A stretch of 64,000 nucleotides of DNA from Pycnopodia helianthoides. Lineage: Eukaryota; Echinodermata; Asteroidea; Forcipulatida; Asteriidae. Below the pieces are notes generated by a model. The model worked only from the letters and a program-made list of their open reading frames with translations, was not told where the DNA came from and searched no databases. The position numbers were made by a program, and so were the translations under genes. Positions 51,906-63,761 of the stretch are shown here, piece by piece. Where the stretch lies: assembly GCA_032158295.1 (NCBI GenBank), contig CM063255.1, positions 17,388,094-17,452,093 on the forward strand, in the 5' to 3' direction. Position 1 is the first letter of the stretch; every line of letters starts with the position of its first letter.

Positions 51906-52300
51906 ATGAAGGCGTACCTTTAAATGATGTGTTTTAAAAAACACAATGGAACAATTTCTAAATCTAAACAGAAAAAATATGTGATGAAAATCACATAAAA
52001 TTATGTCTCCTTTCTCCATGTGAAAAAGCTTAAAAAACTTTTGAGTTGCAATATTTAAAGACCATTCAGTTAGAATGTCAATTTATGTCATTAAGTATTC
52101 AAATCATGTTGACAACTCGATTATTTATCAAATTATTGTGTACATAACTTCTTAACATTATATTAATAAATGTAAAACTGTTTTAAATATAGAGCAAGGT
52201 GTAAACTACAGGGGCTAAGATATCTGTTAATGGCAGGTCTGAGATTTTTCAGTTTTTGTTTCCATTTACACGTATCTCACTACGCCTTCACAATTGTGGC

Positions 52301-52440
52301 CTGTCGTGGCCGAGTGGTCTACATGTACATGTAGTTCACTGGGCCCAAGCGCTGGTGTTGTCAGCAGCAGAGTGTGGGTTCGAAATCCAGTCATGACACT
52401 TGTGCCCTTGAGCAGGGCACTCAACCATAGTTGCTTCATA
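52301..52440 (+). repeat. tRNA-Leu/Ser-like SINE (family L), copy 6
   Basis: CTGTCGTGGCCGAGTGGTCT, TGTGGGTTCGAAATCCAGTC, then a body cut off at GTTGCTTCAT where an inverted family K copy begins. Confidence 0.82.
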
Positions 52441-52680
52441 AAAAGTTGGGAAGGTAGTGCATACTGCTCTACCAGCCATGCTCCTAGTGATGATACCTGT
52501 GCCTACATCCTTACGGACTGTGAAGGGGGTAACCCTGTTTCAGCCCCAGGAGTAGGTGGCAAACGTGCCACTGGTGATAGTTGATTTGGGTCGATAGCCC
52601 AAATCAGTTAAGTGTAGCCCTCACCTTGAAGTGGCCATCCGGCCTTGTGAGTAAGGCGATATCTCATAAAAAAAAGTTTA
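52441..52680 (-). repeat. Repeat family K, copy 3 (inverted)
   Basis: Inverse of 1700-1950: AAGTTGGGAAGGTAGTGCAT to GTAAGGCGATATCTCATAAA. Abuts a family L SINE. Confidence 0.78.
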
Positions 52681-53149
52681 AAAAAACAAAATTATCAATA
52701 AAAATTACTTGAAAGGGCTATTGTCATCACAGAGATAAAAGACTTTGCCCACCAAACCTTCAGATATCTATTTGAAATGATGTAGAGAGTCTCTAAACCT
52801 CTAAAATATAAAATCCTGTTAATTTAGAGAGCTTCAGTTCTAGACCAACAGGAACCTGTCCAACTTTCAGGATTGTTTGTTCCTATATCGTGTCTATCGC
52901 CTTTCAACAGAATGGACATTGCATTTTAAAATCAATACCAAAAGTCCAAAGAAACCAAAGCCCGATATCAAAGAAATTGCTATTCAGAATGAGTGAATAA
53001 AGTGTTTTAGTGATCATTCCACTAAATTCTCTACATTCCACCTTGAATTAAGTTTAGTGATCATAAATCGTGGAATAAGAGATTAAAAGTATAATGCATA
53101 CTACAGGTTTTCCCGGTCCATTTTGGCAAGAATTAATTCACTTTCATTA

Positions 53150-53980
53150 ATGCCCATTTAAATTCAGCTGGAACTTTCACATGTGAGTTTTTTTGTTTCT
53201 TTCTTTATACTTTTGCCTTTAAATCGGCATTAGGTTTACAAAAACCAATCTATGACCCTACCTTTAAAGGCCCTGTACACTATTGGTAAGATCGAAAAAC
53301 ACAATGTTCACAGATTCACACATAACTGACATGATTTAAAGTAAGTACTGGTAGAAAGGGTTCCTTAAAATATTTCTGCCTAAAATGCTATCGTTTCTGA
53401 GAAACGAGTAAAACAATAGTAATTATCGCGCGCGATAATTTGAAAATACAGAAAACACATAAGATCTCTTTTCACTATTTTCTCGTGACCTCGATGACCA
53501 ATTGAGCTCAAACTTTCACAGGTTTGTTTGTTCATGCCTATGTTTAATCACACAAAATATGGACACTGATTTTGAGCTGTTACCAAAAGTGTACAATACC
53601 TTTAAAGGGAGGGCAAACCTTTTGTAATTACTCCAAAGATTAATGACCATAAAAACTTAATGGGTAAGAAGCACTGCAGCTGTTGATGATAACCCTTTGA
53701 GAAACGATTCCCTTCCAAAGAATGTGGTTGTAGAGAAAGGGATTCTTTTTTTTTAAGTAAATGTTTTATGCAAGGAGCCCTTTCTCAGATTGTGTATTCC
53801 AATTGGGGATTAGTCTTCCTGCGTGAACATAACTGCTCACAGATGTCTGGCGATATCTCAGAAACGCTACGATCTTATGAAATAAAATTTCCATAAGTTA
53901 CTTTTGTTGTATATATCTATATCTACATTTATATAGGATTAAAACAATCAAATGGTTCCAAAAACCAATTTGCCTTTAAA
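53150..53980. repeat. Decayed cluster: J end, family-B-like MITE, J-like element
   Basis: 53150-53269 is the right end of family J (CAATCTATGACCCTACCTTT). 53263-53606 resembles family B (CTGTACACTATTGGTAAGAT to AAGTGTACAATACCTTTAA). 53602-53980 is a J-like element (AAGAAGCACTGCAGCTGTTG). Adjacent ends share TTTAAA. Confidence 0.6.
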
Positions 53981-54045
53981 CACACAGATGTTTGTTCTTC
54001 ATGTACATTGAGATGTGACATAATGTAAAGATATTTTCCACTATA

Positions 54046-54399
54046 CAATTGTTGCCTGCGGTGACATGGTCCATGGTGTTTTGTACACCCTCAGGGGGCA
54101 AATGGCACCCTCGGTCTCCTCGGGTGCCATTTGCCCCCTCGGGTGTACAAAACCCATGGACCATGTCACATCGGGCAACAATTGTTTTGTTATACCTCTG
54201 TATTGAATTCTTAGTAATATTTTCCTCATCTGAAGGACTCCAATTTCATCGAAACGATGATAAATCTCGATCCTTTGCTGCACAGAAAGTTGTACGACGC
54301 GCGCGCGTGAGAGGAGAGTGGTACATGGATATTTGTAGCCCGCTCATGTGATCGTTCTGCGCCAATGAAAATTTTGCATTCAAGACAGAGGTATAACAA
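54046..54399. repeat. Composite foldback D-E, copy 3
   Basis: Palindrome D (54046-54185), from GTTGCCTGCGGTGACATGGT to CATGTCACATCGGGCAACAA, then unit E (54187-54399) bounded by TTATACCTCTG and CAGAGGTATAA. Same order as 14750-15097. Confidence 0.87.
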
Positions 54400-54691
54400 T
54401 GATCATTCTTTAATGGTTTTGGACTTTCAGTGTTCAACGCTCATACACTGACAGCAAGAAAACGGTTGATTTATTTCAAGTCTTTTGTATGAATAACATG
54501 AGAACACATTACACCCTCTTTCATTGACAAATGAACTAGAGTAATACGCCTCTTTTGCGTTTAGATGTGCTTTGTGGTACCGTGTACTGTTATACATGTA
54601 GCTAACTGGAATGTACATTGGTACACTATTGACACACGGCAACTGTCTGCCATGCTTACCATTTTTGTAAAAAGTATGGTAAGCATGTAGC

Positions 54692-54793
54692 GTGTCGTGG
54701 TCGAGTTGCTAAGAGCACGGGACTCAAGCTCTGTGGTGTTTCTGATTAGCGGAGCGTGGGTTCGAGCCCTGGGCTTGACACTTGGGTCCTTTA
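54692..54793 (+). repeat. tRNA-Leu-like SINE head (family L), copy 7
   Basis: GTGTCGTGGTCGAGTTGCTA, CTCAAGCTCTGTGGTGTTTC (variable-arm region) and GGTTCGAGCCCTGGGCTTGA. It looks the closest to a complete class II tRNA fold in the window but lacks a matching acceptor stem. Confidence 0.7.
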
Positions 54794-55089
54794 ACACGTT
54801 GACTGCCGGTCATAAATTTGAAGGGGCGTTCCCATTTGCCAAGCATCCCAGTGTGGTGCGCACGCGTGCATACCAAATAGGTCCTTTTTTTTTGTCAACA
54901 TGTTGTAGCATACAAATTTTAACGATGTGTGCTCACCACTGCCAGAAGCGTATACGTTGTGTTCTCAGTGATGCCAGTGTATTCAATTCACTATACAAAA
55001 GCCTTTCATTCTCTACGAGTATACTCGTAGTGGCAGAATCCGTTACACCTGTTACTACGAATATACTCGTAGGCGGCAGTCAATGTGTG

Positions 55090-55480
55090 AAAGGAACATT
55101 ACAGAATTGGTTTTTGCTAACAAAACAGTTGCTGGCAGTGTAAGCACTTTATGTAATCCACCATATACATAAACTGACAAACCTGTAGAAGTTTGAGATC
55201 GATCCGCCATCTGGGTCACGAGAAAATAGTGAAAAACCGATTACACATTTGCATGAAATCATATAGATTCAACAAATGAATAAAACGCTCACTGAGCGAT
55301 AAACTCCAATCGGAAAATTAGTTTATTAATTTCTCATAAAATATGGCATTTCAGACAGAAATATTTCAAGGGATGTTTTCTACTATCATCATCATTAGAC
55401 TGTGTAAGTTTTAGGTAAATCTGTGATCAAAAGTATATTTTACAAGTTTTTTTCTAACCAATTCTGTAATGTCCCTTTAA
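55090..55480. repeat. MITE family A, copy 6 (inverted)
   Basis: AAAGGAACATTACAGAATTG start, TTTAA right flank; the left TTAA is lost. Preceded at 55010-55075 by ACTCGTAGTGG and ATACTCGTAGG short repeats. Confidence 0.87.
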
Positions 55481-55569
55481 AAGCAAGACATTTCAATCAT
55501 TATTGCTTTGCCCTTCAGATGGGGCGTAAAGCCGGACGTTGGGACGTTGGTCCGGTGTGTTGTGTAATG

Positions 55570-55930
55570 GTATGGGGTTGAACAAAGAAAAATTGACTAG
55601 AGCGGGATTTGAACCAACGACCTCCGGATTAACGAACCGGCGCTCTACCAACTGAGCTATCTAGTCCTATATTGGCGGTCTCCCTATTTTGTCATTATCT
55701 TTGTTCGGGGGTGCCAGTCAGAAGCCATACAACTGTTAACTGCCGTGTAGCCAGGGATCACACCCAAGTTTACGATACAACCTGGGAAGCAGCAGCCACG
55801 GGATCACCTTGAGGGGATGCAACTTTTTTAATTTAAATGTCAAGTAATAAACCACAAGGGAAACTGACTGGGTAAATTTCAAATAGTATGGGGTTGAACA
55901 AAGAAAAATTGACTAGAGTGGGATTTGTTG
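55570..55930 (-). repeat. tRNA-derived SINE family T, copy 5 plus partial second unit
   Basis: Full unit (head 55600-55670, body to about 55830), tail AACCACAAGGGAAACTGACT, then a second start (GGTTGAACAAAGAAAAATTG) broken off in the tRNA head at about 55928. Confidence 0.85.
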
Positions 55931-56730
55931 TGTAATGCATGTAAAAGAACCCAGTTACACGTATCGCTAAGTTTGTAAAGCTGTAGGTCCCATGTGTTGT
56001 GTAATGCACATAAAAAAGAACCCAGTTACACTTATTGCTAAGAGAAGGGGTTTGCCCCAGTGGTTTTTCTGGCAGTGGCTGCTGAACCCACCGCAGCACT
56101 TTGTTATCCCTTATAAGGTGCTACATCGTCAACAAATTCAACAACAAAAAATCAAAACTTGTCTTAAAATGTTTCTATTTGGTCAAGCGCCTTCAGTACC
56201 TTATTGGTAGATAAGTGCACTATATAAGACTATTGTATAATACGCAGTGTTGCCTAAATGTGCTCTAAACTTGTTAACACAAAGGGATATTGACTCCCAG
56301 ATTGATACAATCAAGATTATTGTGATGGTGACTTCAGGTGAATTGGGTCGAAATAAGAACCATTATAATAAATATAAATATTATAATTAAATTGAAAACT
56401 AAACAAAAACTTGTCAACTCCAAAATTGAAAGCAACTTTGTATAATTATTTTCTTAAAAACATTTTTTTAAATAGGTAAATAAATAACTAAATAAAACTT
56501 GTTTGGAATCACGAAATAAAATTCATCAAATGCCATGTTACATGTGTATATTTATCGAGTCTTTCGCTTATTTTTTTATTGTACATTATACAACAGTGTG
56601 CTCCCATGAGATTAATATATAAATGATTTTTTCTTAACCAATATTTACAGCCTAAGATAAACAATTTGAAAAATTATATAAGGAAATTAGTTGAAAGGAA
56701 AAGAGTCGTGGCCGAGCGGACTCAAGCCAG

Positions 56731-57147
56731 GGCTCGCCCTTAACACTAGCCCGGCGTACATTGTCTAGTAAAAAATGTTATGGGCTAGTAAACACCATTT
56801 CTCAACTTGCCCTGTGGGCTACTAAAAACTGTGCAACCTACTTGTTTAAAATGCTCATTTCTTCCTTTTCAAATGTAAATAATTAATAATGTATAAAATG
56901 TGTTAATCGTTATTGAGTGTGTGATCATAACTTCATTTGATCATTAATCATTAACACATCAGCAGAACATTACATTTATATGGCAATTCCTGTTTATATC
57001 TGGGCTACTAAAACTTTCTGATAAACTATGCCAGCCTGCAATATGATACTATGAGGTATCATGGGCTACTAAAACTTTCTGAGGGCAAGTAAAATGCACA
57101 GTTTACTGGCCCGGCGGGCTACTTCACAAAAAGCTTAAGCGCAAGGC
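56731..57147. repeat. Repeat family G, copy 2, inside a SINE
   Basis: CAGGGCTCGCCCTTAACACT to TTAAGCGCAAGGCCTG, flanked by CAAGC on both sides. Contains an internal 20-bp duplication with filler at 57002-57082. Confidence 0.78.
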
Positions 57148-57212
57148 CTGCAAGCTCTGGTCTTTCTGATCGGCAGAGTGTGGGTTCGAGACCCGGTGTG
57201 ACACTTGTGTCC

Positions 57213-57428
57213 AAACCCTCTTGCTGTCTGACCATTCAATACCATTCACTGTGGTTTTGAATGATAGATAAACTATGCCAGCCTGCAATATGATACCATG
57301 AGGGAATGCATGTACACAGCACACAGTTAGTTCTGTGCACAGTTGTGCCACCGTACACCACCTTGGCAGTTGAATGGTTTCAAGAGTCACTTGTTGCCAA
57401 GAGTCACTGACAGTAAGTAGGAGGGTTA
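57213..57428 (-). repeat. MITE family F, copy 4 (inverted), inside a SINE
   Basis: AACCCTCTTGCTGTCTGACC to GTAGGAGGGTTAA. Lies between the two halves of the family L body. Confidence 0.87.
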
Positions 57429-57609
57429 AGCAAGACACTTAATCGTTATTGCTTCGTCCTTCAGATGGGACGTAAAGCCGTACGCCCCATGTGTTGTACA
57501 ACAAACTATTATGCACACAAAAGACCCCAGTACACTTATTGCTAAAAGTAGGGGTTCGCCCCGGTGTTTCTGGCAGTGCGTCTTGTCCTCACCTAGAGTG
57601 AGTCTGCAC

Positions 57610-57993
57610 TTAAAGGCACTGGACACTATTGGTAATTACTCAAAATAACTGTTAGCATAAAAACTTACTTGGTACGAGAGCTGTTGATAGTACAAAACAT
57701 TGTGAGAAACGGCTCCCTCTGAAGTAACGTAGTTTTTGAGAAAGAAGTAATTTCTCAGTAAAATATTTGAATTGATTTTGAGACCTCACGCGTGAGGTCT
57801 CGAAATCAAGCACCTGAAAGCACACAACTCCGTGTGACAAGGCCAGGGTGTTTTTTCTTCCATTATTATCTTGCAACTTTGACGACCAATTGAGTTCAAA
57901 TTTTCACAGGTTTGTTATTTTGTGCATATGTTGAGATACACCAAGTGAGAAGACTGGTCTTTGACAATTACCAAAGGTGTCCAGTGTCTTTAA
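57610..57993. repeat. MITE family B, copy 3
   Basis: TTAA-flanked, AAAGGCACTGGACACT to GGTGTCCAGTGTCTTTAA. Retains the 22-bp central palindrome (57780-57801) and a small GGCCA insertion near 57842. Confidence 0.88.
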
Positions 57994-58315
57994 CAATAAT
58001 AACTAGTTCTTATAAAGCGCATTTTACAAATAAGTATCAATGCGCTTTACAGTAGTGCCCTTGTCACTGGGCCAAAAGCATTCCTGTCATCTTTCTCAGC
58101 TCCCTGGGGAGTATACATCCCCAGGCTGGCGTGGCGCTCCAAAGGCTTTTACAAACACAATATCAACCTCTACCCATTTATACCCCTGGGTGAAGAGAAG
58201 CAATTACGGTAAAGCATCTTGCTCAAGGACACAAGTTTCATGACCGGGATTCGAACCCACACCCCGATGACTCAACCACCAGAAATTGATGCTCTAAACC
58301 GCTCGGCCATTAACC
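57994..58315 (-). repeat. tRNA-Leu/Ser-like SINE (family L), copy 9
   Basis: Minus strand; GCGCATTTTAC 3' end at the low side, GGGATTCGAACCCACACCCC and CTCGGCCAT head at the high side. Directly abuts MITE B copy 3. Confidence 0.85.
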
Positions 58316-58683
58316 CTTCACCCTACACTTCAAAGAGAGAAGAGAATCACAAATTATGGAAGACTTCATTAATAAAAAAAAACCTTTGCTTAGAGGTTAA
58401 ATTAAAAATATCACACTATGAAAATGCCTGTTTTTATGTTGTATTATACATGGGTGTCTTCCAACTTGTTCACATTTTGAAGAATCTTTAAATTACTACC
58501 AAAAAGATATTTGAAAGAAATGTGTGGACAACTACATTCCTAAGAAACACTTCACAAGTCAAAATTTATCAAGTTAGTTGAACAATTAAGTTCTCAAAAA
58601 TATTAAAGGCATGATATATCATTGGTTTTGATATCATTCACATCCTCTTATGTTCAACACAGACAAAAAATAAACCTATAACT

Positions 58684-58905
58684 TGGGGTTGAACAAAGAC
58701 AAGTTGACTAGAGCGGGACTTGAACCTGCGACTTCCTGATTAACATGCCGATGCACCAACTGAGCTATCTAGCCCTATGTTGGCAGCCTCCCTATTTCTT
58801 CCAACATCTGGCTAGCTCAGTTTTATAGAGCGCCGGCACATTATTCTGGAGGTGGCAGGTTCATGTCCTGCTCTAGTCAATTTGTCTTTGTTCTATAACA
58901 CTCTA
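58684..58905. repeat. Two SINE-T heads in inverted head-to-head arrangement
   Basis: 58684-58795 is a minus-strand head (AACTGAGCTATCTAGCCC, CTTGAACCTGCGAC). 58806-58905 is a plus-strand head (GGCTAGCTCAGTTTTATAGA, GGTTCATGTCCTGCTCTAGT). Both end in a CTTTGTT(C)-type tail pointing outward. Confidence 0.82.
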
Positions 58906-59523
58906 TTTTAAACTACACATCAAGTTTGTGGAAGGCAAGTTCATTATCACGCACGCGCCTGAGTAATACGGAAAAGACGCGCTATCAATTTCTCTGTATT
59001 CCACAAGCGCGCATAAGGACAAATATAGCGCGTCTACATCCCTTATATGGGGCACAGATGCGCTAAATTTGTCTGTATTCCACGCGCGTACTTATGGTAA
59101 CTCATAGAATACAGTGTTAAGCTCTCATCAGTGTATGATTAAATCCCAGATTATATATCATATTAATCTTTATCCATAACGCAGTTTACAAAAAATAACT
59201 GTTTTCAAGAAATACATTTAAAATAACACTGTATGTTTTGTCAGGCATTTGAAGCACATTTATATTTTTAGTTAAATCATTACTCTGGAAGTTTTCCTTT
59301 TTCTGGAAGTTTTTTCTTCTTTTAGAAGCTTGATATCTGGACAATGCCATCACAGCAGTGATTCATATCCATTACACTACCTTAGAACTTGTCAGAAAAA
59401 TTGTAAACAAAAGAAAAATTATGTTCACAATAAAAAGAAAAGTGAACACAAATGCACCTAGGCCAGTCTGTTTCATAACATTTTACCTGTACATGGTCCA
59501 AGTTTGAAGTTAATATGCCAAGT

Positions 59524-59785
59524 CTATCTCGAGTTATCACTCAGACAAGTTCTTTTGCTTTGGCCATAAGGCCCCTTAACATTTGACCTAGGGGTCAAAA
59601 AACAATAGGCTTCTGGTGATCCCAAGACCAATCCACAGACCAAGTTTTTTAGGTGATATGCCCAAGAAGTTCTTCTTGAGTAACTGCTTGGGACATTTCT
59701 TTTGTTTTTAGCCATAAAGACCTGGCCATTTGGCCTAAGGGGTCTGAAAACTATTGGCTTCTGGGAGATCCCGAGACTTTGGTGG
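59524..59785. repeat. Diverged direct duplication
   Basis: 59540-59640 and 59685-59785 share GGCCATAAGGCC/AGCCATAAAGAC, TTTGACCTAGGGGTC/TTGGCCTAAGGGGTC, and ATAGGCTTCTGGTGATCCC/ATTGGCTTCTGGGAGATCCC. No known element recognised. Confidence 0.6.
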
Positions 59786-61447
59786 CTTCGCCAAGAAATA
59801 AAACTGGCTCATGTATTATTTTCTATCTTTGCTCTTTACTAAGAGATAATCTTAGTTTGTTCTTATTTTTAAAAAAATAAAAATTAATAACAATATTTGG
59901 TGTTGGTGTATATACTTTACTCTGTACAGTGCATTTGAACATATTTCTATGGAATTTGCCCTATATTTTATATACAAATAAATCATTAGTATTACTATTT
60001 GGTTTCTACACTTTAGCATAATTACACTGATTCAAATTAAATTAAATAACATTTGAATATTTGTTTACAATTTACAAACATACCTATTAAAAATAACCCC
60101 AAAAATCACAATTGGCTGAATTTAAAGAAGACAAAACTTAATTTCAAACACAATACAAAAACCTTTATAAAAAGCCTGGAAGTCAAGAAGAACAACTAAA
60201 TTTAACATAAATGTAAAAGGCAAATTTGCTTTTCCCTGTAAACCCTGTATAAAGTCATCCAGACATTTTCTCTTTAAAAATACAATACAGAGTTTCAGAC
60301 TTTTGTACAAAAAAAAAGATTTTACAGTAAAATACAAAAAATACCTGCATCACCCAAGCTATAACTGTATTTGATACCCCTTCCAGCAAGTGAGAAATTT
60401 GTTAACGTCCAAAAGCATCCAATAATTCCACATTTCACATTTGCAAACATATGGGTCTTTACACTTTTGTACAGGGAATTTGTTGTTTACACCCCTAGGT
60501 ATTACTTGGGTAAATTTAAACTTAATTGTTTGCTCAATCAATTGATTTTTCTCTTGCCCTTTCAAACCAAACCACTGTCCCATGTTGATTTGACACCCCC
60601 TCTAGGTCGTGCGGCATGGTCACGCATTACTATCGTATGGCATATGAGCTGACCAGTGAATACGATGTGGTTAAGACAATGGAAATAAAAAATATGTCAG
60701 AATGTGCTGACAACGTGCCTCGATTGAGGGTTAAAGCCGTGCTTATTAGCATGCACTAAATTGCAATTTACTTGAGATTGGCAAGGAGCCAGATGCTGGA
60801 CACAGGGCAAACAGACACACAACCACTTCCACAAAACAAAACATCCAGACTAACTTTAAATGGACAACCTTTCCATCCACCCAACACAAATTGTGGTCAA
60901 CCAAAGAACTGTCCAATCCAATATGGAATCCATTTCCATATCCACAATGCAGTTACGGGACAAATAAGAGTATCCTTGGCAGCAACTTAAAGGAATGACC
61001 TGAGGACCGTCTTGTTGATTGTTCTTACTCATGCGAAAAGAAAAGAGCACAGATCCACATCCAGCACCCTCTGTCCTAAATGTTTAATCCGAGAACCGCA
61101 ACACTGATCTTGAACCCATTCCGCTGAATCCGCCGCATATTCCCCAATACCCTCATAAAACCGAAAAAATGCACGCAACATCACTGCACGGAAAAATAAC
61201 CTTTCAAATTGCGAAGAACAAATACGTTCTAGTGTGATCTAAATTCGATGAGTACTGGCACTCTAAAACGCTACCACAATTTGAATCGTCATTTTCACAG
61301 GTTAGTTTTATTGTTTATACATATTAACATTTATATTCCGAAAACCATAGCTAAACTGTGCCTTTAACCCTGGCAGACGTCTGTCAGTATATGCCAACAA
61401 CGAATGCGCACATGACTCTGCCAATGTACCAACAACAACAAAATCAT
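59786..61447. other. AT-rich gene-free DNA
   Basis: No conserved frame or repeat that I can support. The 3' remainder of the DIRS-like element (YxDD, RNase H, recombinase) would be expected at about 60.3-61.4 kb on the minus strand, but I do not see those motifs. Confidence 0.45.
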
Positions 61448-62680
61448 CTAAACAGCTGAGTAACCATTAGAGAGATTGTGGACTTGCTGAAAACGAAATT
61501 CTAAAAGTGTGCCGAACATTTCAAAAAGAGAACATGAAGTAGAACAACCCGTAGGTAAACATTTGTCAAAATAGAACAAACCGTCAAACTTGGAACCAAA
61601 CAGTTCGTAATCATTAGGGTGAACAGGAATCAAAAAGCGGACTTGACTTCCGATTTTGCAAACCGTGCAAGCACCCAAGCATTATCAAATGATGCAAACG
61701 AATAGCAGACTTTTGATGCTCAATGAAAACATTCATTGATGCGCAAATAAGAAAAGATGGATGAGGAATAAGACGAAATGTTCTGGTTCACCAAATCAGT
61801 GAACACTGCAACCGAGGCAGTGGTTGGGACACAAACAACCCCGCATTGCACCCTAAACTCAACTCTTTCGCTAATTTATCCCACACAACCTGTGGGCGTT
61901 GTTTGGCGGATGGCAGACACTCTGAATCCTGTCACACCCAAGGACCTGAATAGTTAAGACTTAAAAGGTAAACATTGCCTTCGGATTGGGCGCTTTGGGC
62001 TATAAAAAGCATTTGTTATGAAATGAACACAGTAGTAAATATGTTCTAAAGATTTGCATAGAATCAAATGTTTGACTCCTCAAAATGGTTGTTACGCTGG
62101 TTGTATTTCCTTATGCAAATTTATGTTTTTTAAATCACTACTCACTAATTACAACACACTGTATGTGTTTCAGCGCATGAACAACTCTTATAAAAAGGCA
62201 AGGAGCAAGTTCCACACAGCAAAATATTGATCGATTTGAAGGCCCCAATTGTTTCCCTTTAAAACCAAATTTAAAACCAGAAAGCAAAGTAGCAGCAGCT
62301 TGCTTTATAGAGTAAGGGTACTGCTTCAACCTGTCACTCAGCACAAAAAGTTTAATTGAAGTTGGAGGATCGAAAAGTATTGGACTTACCAGGCGGCGGC
62401 ATACGGAACGGAGGAACTCTGCGTCCGTCCTGTCCAACTACCCATCCTGCATATGTGAATGCGGACGTGACTGAAAAGCCTGCCTGACTGGCGCTGCCTG
62501 CTGACGCATGACCGGCGCTGCCTGACTGGCGCCCCGCGTGTGACGCGTTTGCTGCTTCGCAGCGGCCCGTTACCAGCGCTGGCTGGCACGAGCACAAAAC
62601 CCACGCTGCTTCCCTAACTGCATTCCAACGCCGCGGTTTGGGCCTTTTAAAAACTGCACTTATACGTAGAAATTGCATAC
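61448..62680 (-). mobile_element. Decayed DIRS/Ngaro-type retrotransposon (Gag tail and reverse transcriptase)
   Basis: Three minus-strand segments in different frames, in the order expected for the N-terminal half of a DIRS-superfamily RT. At about 62345-62210: LSDRLKQYPYSIKQ followed by LSGFKFGFKGKQLGPSN. At about 61905-61790: VVWDKLAKELSLGCNAGLF then PLPRLQCSLI. At 61670-61500: FLIPVHPNDYELFGSKFDGL then FYFDKCLPTGCSTSCSLFE. Upstream, 62680-62352 is a low-complexity Ala/Ser/Gly frame ending in a Pro/Arg-rich RRVPPFRMPPPG segment, plausibly the Gag end. Frameshifts separate the blocks, and the catalytic YxDD region, RNase H and tyrosine recombinase were not seen, so it is a dead 5' fragment. 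Family call is from motif recall only. Confidence 0.75.
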
Positions 62681-63315
62681 AGCCCAGCGCCTAATTGAAC
62701 GCTAGCACACGCCATCCAAGCCTAAAGAACGGACCTTTTTGACATTATCGCGACCACACAGCCACAGAACCAAAACTGTTGAAGCGGTCGTTCGGTCTAG
62801 TTGCGCCTGAAATAAAGACGCAGCTGCCGCCGCCATCCCGTGACACAGTTTGAAATCCATTTCTCCCCACTCCGGTCGGTTTGGCCGCTTGCCTCAGTCA
62901 AAATAATGCTCATCATAAAAAGCGTCACCCCAAAACCGAAAACTGAACATAAGAAGCCAGGCGGATGGGTTCAGTATATAGCTCTGTTGCACGAGATGAA
63001 TGTCGCTCTAGATAAACTGACGTAAAAACACAAAATGCCGATAAAATGCCGATAGCCATTTAACCATCCTACATCCTTCATTCAGTTGCCAGCAGTACCA
63101 TGCTTGAAATCAACCCTCTCACCCTCGATCGCTTAAAACCAACTCTGAATAGTTATTGCCAACGATTGGATTGAACTATTCTTAGGCAATTTTGCGCAAA
63201 ATCAACTAATTCTCCATCCCAAATTTTCTGCTTGACGGACATGGGAACTGAAAAACCCCTTGACATTTTAGGTGCCGAAAGCTGGAAATGGCAGCTGGGC
63301 TTGTCAAACCTGCCT

Positions 63316-63475
63316 GGGATCGACTTCACAAAACTCTTCCTAACTTAGGACTAGTCCTAGGCAATGCTAAGAGATAGGACTTACTGGTCTTAACTTAAGA
63401 CTAGTCATATCTCTTACTGTCTTAGCATTGCCTAGGACTAGTCCTAAGTTAGGAAGAGTTTTGTGAAATCGACCC
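63316..63475. repeat. Long foldback with about 70-bp arms
   Basis: GGGATCGACTTCACAAAACT, continuing CTTCCTAACTTAGGACTAGT, is inverted as ACTAGTCCTAAGTTAGGAAG ending GAAATCGACCC. Contains repeated GACTAGTC. 160 bp, palindromic MITE-like. Confidence 0.88.
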
Positions 63476-63680
63476 ATGGTCAACATACCGTCACGATTAT
63501 TATTTTAATGTTCTAGCTATAGTGATATTATCAATGAAGCTAAGGGGAGCCCCTGCCATACCAGCAATACCATCACTTTCAGTATCATTGTGGATATCAT
63601 TTCAACAACTTTGAACTCACCCGACTGTGCACCAACGTTCACGTTACTCCCGCTTATGGCTCCCGGTTGCAATTTGTTTA

Positions 63681-63761
63681 TGCAGCACACGTCAGCTATA
63701 GAGTCAACATTTAAGGGATAGGAAGAACAGCCTGTTGACTCCATAGCCGACGTGTGCTGCA
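63681..63761. repeat. 81-bp hairpin
   Basis: TGCAGCACACGTCAGCTATA inverted at TATAGCCGACGTGTGCTGCA (approximate, two mismatches), continuing through GAGTCAACA and TGTTGACTC, around a loop of about 20 bp. A smaller hairpin, GGTTCCCAACG and CGTTGGGAACC, follows at 63781-63812. Confidence 0.82.

Larger units (their letters stand above)
56705..57600 (+). repeat. Family L SINE (copy 8) split by two later insertions
   Basis: Head GTCGTGGCCGAGCGGACTCA (56705) stops at CAAGC. It resumes at 57148 with CAAGCTCTGGTCTTTCTGAT, stops again after CACTTGTGTCC at 57212, and resumes at 57429 with GCAAGACACTTAATCGTTAT. The gaps hold family G (56731-57147) and MITE F (57213-57428). Confidence 0.82.

Noticed and set aside
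62392..62480. A coding exon ending FRMPPPG with a GTAAGT donor on the minus strand
   Set aside because: The segment is collinear with the DIRS-like element and reads as its Gag tail; the donor-like GTAAGT is probably fortuitous.
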